From Defluviitaleaceae bacterium (GTDB lineage: Bacteria; Bacillota; Clostridia; Lachnospirales; WQUN01), in NCBI GenBank assembly GCA_009788055.1, contig WQSG01000022.1, positions 1 through 45,155 of the forward strand: a stretch of 45,155 nt of DNA, read 5' to 3'. Position 1 is the stretch's first letter; every line of letters starts with the position of its first letter. The notes under the pieces were generated by a model, which was not told the origin of the DNA, made no database searches, and saw only the letters and a program-made list of their open reading frames with translations. The translations under genes were made by a program, and so were the position numbers. Below are positions 40,840-45,155 of the stretch, in pieces.

Positions 40840-43023
40840 CTACCCGGAAGGTCTAAACCCCTTAATAATTTCCGCAACAGCTTCAAAATCGCTGTGGAGT
40901 AGCTTTGCCTCGATATCTGCGAGGAGGGTGTTGGTATTTGCAGACCATGTTTCTTGCCGCAGTAGTTTCATTGCGGCGGCGGCATCTTTTTTGTTGTACA
41001 TATCGCAAGCGGTTTCGATTATTTTAAGCTGTTCTGCAAGCATTTCGGGGTTGGAGTCTACATATTCCATGCCGGAGTCGTCGAGTTCGGGCGGCGGGGT
41101 CATTTCTTCGATTAAGGCGTATACGGATTTTATAAAATCGGGTGCTTGGGAAAGTATCTTTTGGATATCTTTTTCGTTTGCGGCATCTTCCAGCGTTTTT
41201 GCGGTTTCGGAGAGGATGTATTTTTGGATGTTGGCAAGCGCGCTTTTCATGCCGTGGGCCTGAATTGCAAAGGGGCGAATTTCTGCGGGGGTGGGGTTTT
41301 TAAGCGACACAAAGGAATCCATTATGTCCATTGCTTTTTTTGCGTCGCGAATAAATGAATGTGCAATTCGTTCGCTTAAAACCGAGTCGGAGGCGGAAAG
41401 CTGTGTGCCGGACGCCAAAGACTTTGCGGCTTCAATTACCTCGGGCGATTGCGTGTCTCGCACGTGCTGTATAAGTTGGGCGTTTAGCTGGTAAAGGTCT
41501 ATGGGTTTTGCGATAAAGCCTGAAAAACCGTTGTTCATAAACAGTTCCATCGCGCCTTTTATCGTGTTTGCCGTGAGGGCGACAATGGGCTGAGTATATC
41601 CCATTTCGCGCAGAATTTTTGTGGCTTCTATGCCGTCCATTTCGGGCATCATATGATCCATAAAAATGACATCGTAAACCGCGCCGCCTTTTACTTTTTC
41701 GATTGCTTCCTTGCCGCTTGAAACCGTTTCAAATTGAATTTGATAGGGGATAAGATAACCTTCGATTACATACAGGTTGGACTCTATATCGTCTACCGCC
41801 AAAACTTTGCCGTATGGCATAGGCTCTGCAACCAAACGGGTTTTTTTGTCCGTGCCGACGGCTTTCATGTTTTTCAGATTTTCAATAGATTCTTTATCCA
41901 GCACAATAGTGCCGCTTACTTTTTGCGGAAGCGTTATTGTGAAAACAGAACCTTCGCCAACAGTGCTTTCCACTTTGATTTTTCCGTTCATCATGGCGAT
42001 AAGCTGGCGGGCTATGCTCATGCCAAGACCCGTGCCTTCGATAGAGCGGTTTGCTTCAACGTTGAAGCGCGTGTATTCGGATTCAAACATCTTTGCTATT
42101 TCTTCAGGCGTAAGCCCTTGCCCTGTGTCTGTTACGGTGAAAACAAGGGAAATTTCGTTGCCGTCTTTTACCGTGCCAACCTTGCCCACGGAAAGCGTAA
42201 CCGTTCCTTTTTCCGTATATTTAAACGCGTTGGAAAGAAAATTATTTAAAACCTGTTTAATGCGAAGTTCGTCACCGATTAGCGTGGCGGGCAAATTTTC
42301 GTTTACCTCAAGCTTAAATTCGATACCCTTGTCGCCCATGTTTGCAATATTCAGCATAATTGTATCCATAAGCGCGCGCGAAACATCATATACTGCGGGT
42401 ACAATTTCCATTTTGCCCGCTTCCACCTTGGACATATCCAAGATATCGTTGATTACCGCCAACAGCAACTTGGACGAGCTGTGAATACGCAAAAAAGCCT
42501 CCTCCGTCTCGCGGGGGTGGTTTGCTTTAAGCAGTTCGATTTCGGCAATGCCCAGTACAGCGTTCATTGGCGTTCGTATTTCGTGGCTCATGCGGGCAAG
42601 AAATTGCGTTTTTGCGCGGTTTTCTTCCTCTGCGGTTTCGCGCAGTTGCTCTTCGCGTTTGGTAATTTGCGACGCTTCTTTTTCCTTCGTGGTTGCCCGT
42701 TCCACCTCGCTTAAAAGAAGCGCGGTTCCGCCCACCCCCGCAAACGCAAACATAAACGAAACAATACTTACCAGCCTGTTAAAAAAATTTGCGGTGCGAT
42801 AGGAAGAATAAACCCGCTCTTGCATTTCTGCCATCATGTACTCGTGCTGTTGCTCGTAGCCCGCAACCCTTGGTGCAACATTAAGCCTGTGACGTGCTTC
42901 GTGCGCTGCGTTCATTTCCGTAATAGAATTATTCGACATTGCCATAAACGCCACATTCAGCATCGCAAAACAGGCATACACGGCAATGAGTACCTTTATA
43001 ATGGTTGTAATCTGCACAGCCAT
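40840..43023 (-). CDS. Hybrid sensor histidine kinase with receiver and HPt domains
   Basis: This 727-residue kinase has transmembrane helices at about 8-28 and 83-104 enclosing a short extracytoplasmic loop of about 55 residues. A brief coiled coil leads to the HisKA box FLARMSHEIRTPMNAV with His147. The ATPase motifs are LNNFLSNAFKYT, TDTGQGL and GTGLGMSIA. The receiver (about 405-520) has AVDDIESN, Asp456 (FMDHMMPEMDG) and Lys506. The HPt domain (about 545-640) has His590 in IQAHGMKSALAN. It is thus a complete internal phosphorelay (H-D-H) needing only a terminal response regulator, which is not in the window. The start is ATG 43023 with AAGGAAGGGG upstream. The small sensing loop suggests signal detection in or near the membrane. 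Confidence 0.92.
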   Translation of the reverse strand: MAVQITTIIKVLIAVYACFAMLNVAFMAMSNNSITEMNAAHEARHRLNVAPRVAGYEQQHEYMMAEMQERVYSSYRTANFFNRLVSIVSFMFAFAGVGGTALLLSEVERATTKEKEASQITKREEQLRETAEEENRAKTQFLARMSHEIRTPMNAVLGIAEIELLKANHPRETEEAFLRIHSSSKLLLAVINDILDMSKVEAGKMEIVPAVYDVSRALMDTIMLNIANMGDKGIEFKLEVNENLPATLIGDELRIKQVLNNFLSNAFKYTEKGTVTLSVGKVGTVKDGNEISLVFTVTDTGQGLTPEEIAKMFESEYTRFNVEANRSIEGTGLGMSIARQLIAMMNGKIKVESTVGEGSVFTITLPQKVSGTIVLDKESIENLKNMKAVGTDKKTRLVAEPMPYGKVLAVDDIESNLYVIEGYLIPYQIQFETVSSGKEAIEKVKGGAVYDVIFMDHMMPEMDGIEATKILREMGYTQPIVALTANTIKGAMELFMNNGFSGFIAKPIDLYQLNAQLIQHVRDTQSPEVIEAAKSLASGTQLSASDSVLSERIAHSFIRDAKKAMDIMDSFVSLKNPTPAEIRPFAIQAHGMKSALANIQKYILSETAKTLEDAANEKDIQKILSQAPDFIKSVYALIEEMTPPPELDDSGMEYVDSNPEMLAEQLKIIETACDMYNKKDAAAAMKLLRQETWSANTNTLLADIEAKLLHSDFEAVAEIIKGFRPSG

Positions 43024-43105
43024 GCCCCTTCCTTGCGAAGATATGTAAAAGATAGACCGCCATAGTCTATCATATGGTTGCACAAGTAAGCAACAGGGAA
43101 TAAGT

Positions 43106-43774
43106 TTATTTTAGTGACTTCATACAAAAATCTGCCGCGGATTGTATGAAATTGAGAACATCGTCCCATGACAGGAAGCGATAGATTTTCACAAGCGGTG
43201 CGGATTTTGCGTTTTGGAAGTGTTCGTGAAGGAGATTTTGTTGGATGGCATGGGTCTCGCTTGCGAAGATGATGCCCGCTATTTCTTCGGGTATCGCTTT
43301 TTCTAAGAGAGCCAAGATTTCTGAAATGCCGTGAAATTCCAAAAACAGACGCGTGTCCAAGTTTCGCAAATCTTTGTAGTAGTCGCTGGTGTATCCCTTT
43401 GCGGCTTCTTCGGGATGGTTTGTGCGGAAATTATCCCAAAGCGTTTTATTATTGTAAATGTCTGTGAGAACATGGACGGCATAACCTTCCGCAAACGGGT
43501 TGTCGGGATTTTCCCGCAGAAATTCTTTTACACATTCCACCCAGCCGTCATTGTCGGTAACTTGCCCCCAACGCTCATCGCTAACGGGACACAAATGCGT
43601 AATTTTTTTCGCAGGCCCGATGTTAGACATCGCCGCGCCCTGAAACTCTGCACGGTAATGTATCGCGTCCGGCGCAATCGAACCCAAAATAAATTGTGCC
43701 GCACTTTGTCCTTCCATGCCCCGCGCTTCGATAATCTTCCACGCCACGCACAAATGTGTCAACGGAAACGCCAT
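43106..43774 (-). CDS. Zinc-dependent phospholipase C-like protein
   Basis: This 222-residue protein of the Zn_dep_PLPC (PF00882) type has His and Asp residues spaced as metal ligands: FPLTHLCVAW, ILGSIAPDAIHYR, KKITHLCP and GYAVHVLTDIYNN. Proteins with this compact form lack a signal peptide and their activity is mostly unknown, so phospholipase activity should not be assumed. The start is ATG 43774 with AGGAGGT 5 nt upstream; the longer frame is repeat-derived. It precedes the hybrid kinase on the same strand. Confidence 0.78.
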   Translation of the reverse strand: MAFPLTHLCVAWKIIEARGMEGQSAAQFILGSIAPDAIHYRAEFQGAAMSNIGPAKKITHLCPVSDERWGQVTDNDGWVECVKEFLRENPDNPFAEGYAVHVLTDIYNNKTLWDNFRTNHPEEAAKGYTSDYYKDLRNLDTRLFLEFHGISEILALLEKAIPEEIAGIIFASETHAIQQNLLHEHFQNAKSAPLVKIYRFLSWDDVLNFIQSAADFCMKSLK

Positions 43775-43808
43775 GGTTGACCTCCTTTGTAATGATGATA
43801 AAATAATG

Positions 43809-43997
43809 ATGGGGCTTCGCCCCACACCCCACGAACTTTTTTGAAAAAAAGTTCGACAAAAAACTTTAACATGGACTAGCAATGCACTAAACTACGTCAT
43901 ATTTCTGAAACCGCGCAAATGCGCGGTTTCAAGTTAAAGTTTTGATGAAACTTTTTCAAAAGTTTCCCGGGGGTTCGGGGCAGAGCCCCGAGGTTTT
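43809..43997. repeat. Mosaic palindromic repeat copy j (full composite)
   Basis: The copy lies in the divergent gap between the PLC-like gene and dnaX, so it is in neither gene's 3' region. Modules: TGGGGCTTCGCCCCA cap; GAACTTTTTTGAAAAAAAGTTC hairpin; GGACTAGC linker; centre TGAAACCGCGC-AAAT-GCGCGGTTTCA; AAACTTTTTCAAAAGTTT hairpin; GGGGCAGAGCCCC cap. Confidence 0.9.
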
Positions 43998-44026
43998 CCA
44001 ATACATATCCCGAAGGAGTGTTGCAA

Positions 44027-45155
44027 ATGCCATATACCGCATTATACCGCAAAAAGCGTCCGCGTACATTCAAAGAAATTGTTGGGCAGCCGCATATTAA
44101 AAGAGCGTTGATTAATCAGCTTGCGGCGGGACAGGTTAGTCATGCGTATTTGTTTTGCGGAACAAGGGGAACGGGCAAAACTTCGGCGGCAAAAATTTTC
44201 GCAAGGGCGGTGAATTGTCTTGCGCCGCAGGAAGGCGAGCCGTGCAACGAATGCGAGTTGTGCGTGAATATTCTGGCGGAACGCTGTTTGGACGTGGCGG
44301 AAATTGACGCGGCATCAAATAACGGTGTGGAAAATATCCGCGACCTGCGTGACGAGGTAAAGTATCTGCCCAATATGGGGCGGTACAAAGTGTATATTGT
44401 GGACGAGGTTCATATGCTTTCCACCAGTGCGTTTAACGCATTGCTGAAAACGCTGGAAGAACCGCCCGCCCATGTGATTTTCATTTTGGCTACGACAGAC
44501 CCGCAAAAAATACCCGCAACAATTTTGTCACGGTGTCAGCGATATGATTTTAGACGGATTTCTGCGGAGCAAATGGTGGGCGCGTTGCGGGGGTACTTGC
44601 AAAGTGAGGGCGTGGCTTTTGAGGATGACGCGCTGGATTATATCGCATATCATTCGGACGGGGCAATGCGTGACGCGCTAAGCCTTCTTGACCAGTGCAT
44701 AAGCACGGAAGACGCGCTTACGGTGGAAAAAGTGCGCGACTTGTTGGGCGCGGTAGACAAGGCGCGGCTGTTTGAATTCACGGACGCCCTAGCGGCGCAG
44801 AACACGGCGCAAATCATAGAAATAATTTCAACCGCCATGAATGACGGGCGAGACGTGGGGCAATTTGCCGCCGACCTTGTGCGGCATTTCCGTGACGTTT
44901 TGGTTGCGGGGCTAACCGACGGCGGCGAGTTTTCTGCCCAAGCCGCCGCAAAATTTAAGGAACAGGCTGCGCGTATTCCGCAGGAATTGCTAATGCGGTA
45001 TATCGTTGCGTTTTCGGAGGTTCAGCGCGAAATGCGGTTCGCACCCCATAAGCGCACCGCATTTGAGGTTTGCGCGTTGAATATATGTATGCCGCAGAGT
45101 ATCCCCGCGCTGGTTCAGGCGGTTCAAACGGGTCAAGTTGTGGCGGCTTCGCCCG
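44027..45155 (+). CDS. dnaX: DNA polymerase III subunit gamma/tau (5' part, cut by window end)
   Basis: DnaX forms the clamp-loader ATPase of the replicative polymerase. ATG 44027 has GAAGGAG 8 nt upstream and opens MPYTALYRKKRPRTFKEIVG. Walker A is FCGTRGTGKTSAAKIFA, the zinc-binding cysteines follow (NCLAPQEGEPCNECELC), Walker B is VYIVDEVHML and the sensor region is ILATTDPQKIPATILSRCQR. The frame runs open to the last base (about 376 codons seen), so the C-terminal collar and tau region lie outside. In Firmicutes it is usually followed by an EbfC-like gene and recR. Confidence 0.97.
   Translation, partial: MPYTALYRKKRPRTFKEIVGQPHIKRALINQLAAGQVSHAYLFCGTRGTGKTSAAKIFARAVNCLAPQEGEPCNECELCVNILAERCLDVAEIDAASNNGVENIRDLRDEVKYLPNMGRYKVYIVDEVHMLSTSAFNALLKTLEEPPAHVIFILATTDPQKIPATILSRCQRYDFRRISAEQMVGALRGYLQSEGVAFEDDALDYIAYHSDGAMRDALSLLDQCISTEDALTVEKVRDLLGAVDKARLFEFTDALAAQNTAQIIEIISTAMNDGRDVGQFAADLVRHFRDVLVAGLTDGGEFSAQAAAKFKEQAARIPQELLMRYIVAFSEVQREMRFAPHKRTAFEVCALNICMPQSIPALVQAVQTGQVVAASP

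Noticed and set aside
1-45155. CRISPR array
   Set aside because: No set of regularly spaced direct repeats with unique spacers is present; the repeats are dispersed palindromes.

Overview
The window reads as chromosomal DNA of an endospore-forming member of the Clostridia (Bacillota), probably uncultured. Evidence for this: the dipicolinate synthase pair dpaA-dpaB with a candidate sigma-K promoter, a CotH-type spore-coat kinase, DivIVA, YlmH and DnaD-domain proteins, the clostridial glgC-glgD pair, strong AGGAGG ribosome binding sites, frequent TTG/GTG starts, and tRNA and tmRNA genes without an encoded CCA. I cannot name a genus from sequence alone.

Layout. 1-4 kb: a nested palindromic region, an rRNA m5C methyltransferase whose frame contains a copy of an interspersed repeat, a lipoprotein, and the wreck of an integrated element (integrase pseudogene and excisionase-like gene). 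4-8.7 kb: a hybrid histidine kinase, a MITE-like palindrome, an intact tyrosine recombinase and a DivIVA-domain protein. 8.9-16.3 kb: CotH, tmRNA, thrS, ylmH, a methyltransferase behind a structured leader, a stretch of decayed genes, and a DnaD-domain gene. 16.3-22 kb: four perfect DnaA boxes, murC, glgC-glgD, a PIN-domain toxin-antitoxin pair and an unknown gene. 22-31 kb: an ABC transporter whose permease is frameshifted, an AEC-family carrier, tRNA-Thr(TGT), tgt, rsmA, an O-antigen-ligase-like membrane protein and a sensor kinase. 30.5-37 kb: dpaB/dpaA, a P-loop ATPase, an IS630 remnant, comM (yifB), a PilC-like gene and a prepilin. 36.8-45 kb: a candidate type I toxin with a convergent antisense RNA, dapF, a GMP synthase lacking its glutaminase active site, a hemolysin III-like protein, a second type II toxin-antitoxin pair, a second hybrid kinase, a zinc-phospholipase-C-like protein and the 5' part of dnaX.

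The most striking feature is a family of mosaic palindromic repeats (about ten copies of 60-210 bp). They are built from a GGGGC..GCCCC cap hairpin, an AAACTTTT..AAAAGTTT hairpin and a variable CGCG-rich central hairpin. They lie in convergent, co-directional and divergent gaps, so they are not simply terminators. One copy lies in frame inside the rRNA methyltransferase gene, and two copies carry the same nested hairpin with a compensatory base-pair change. The other leading observations are the glutaminase-less GuaA, the candidate type I toxin locus and the DnaA-box cluster. Most of the remaining genes are ordinary housekeeping functions.
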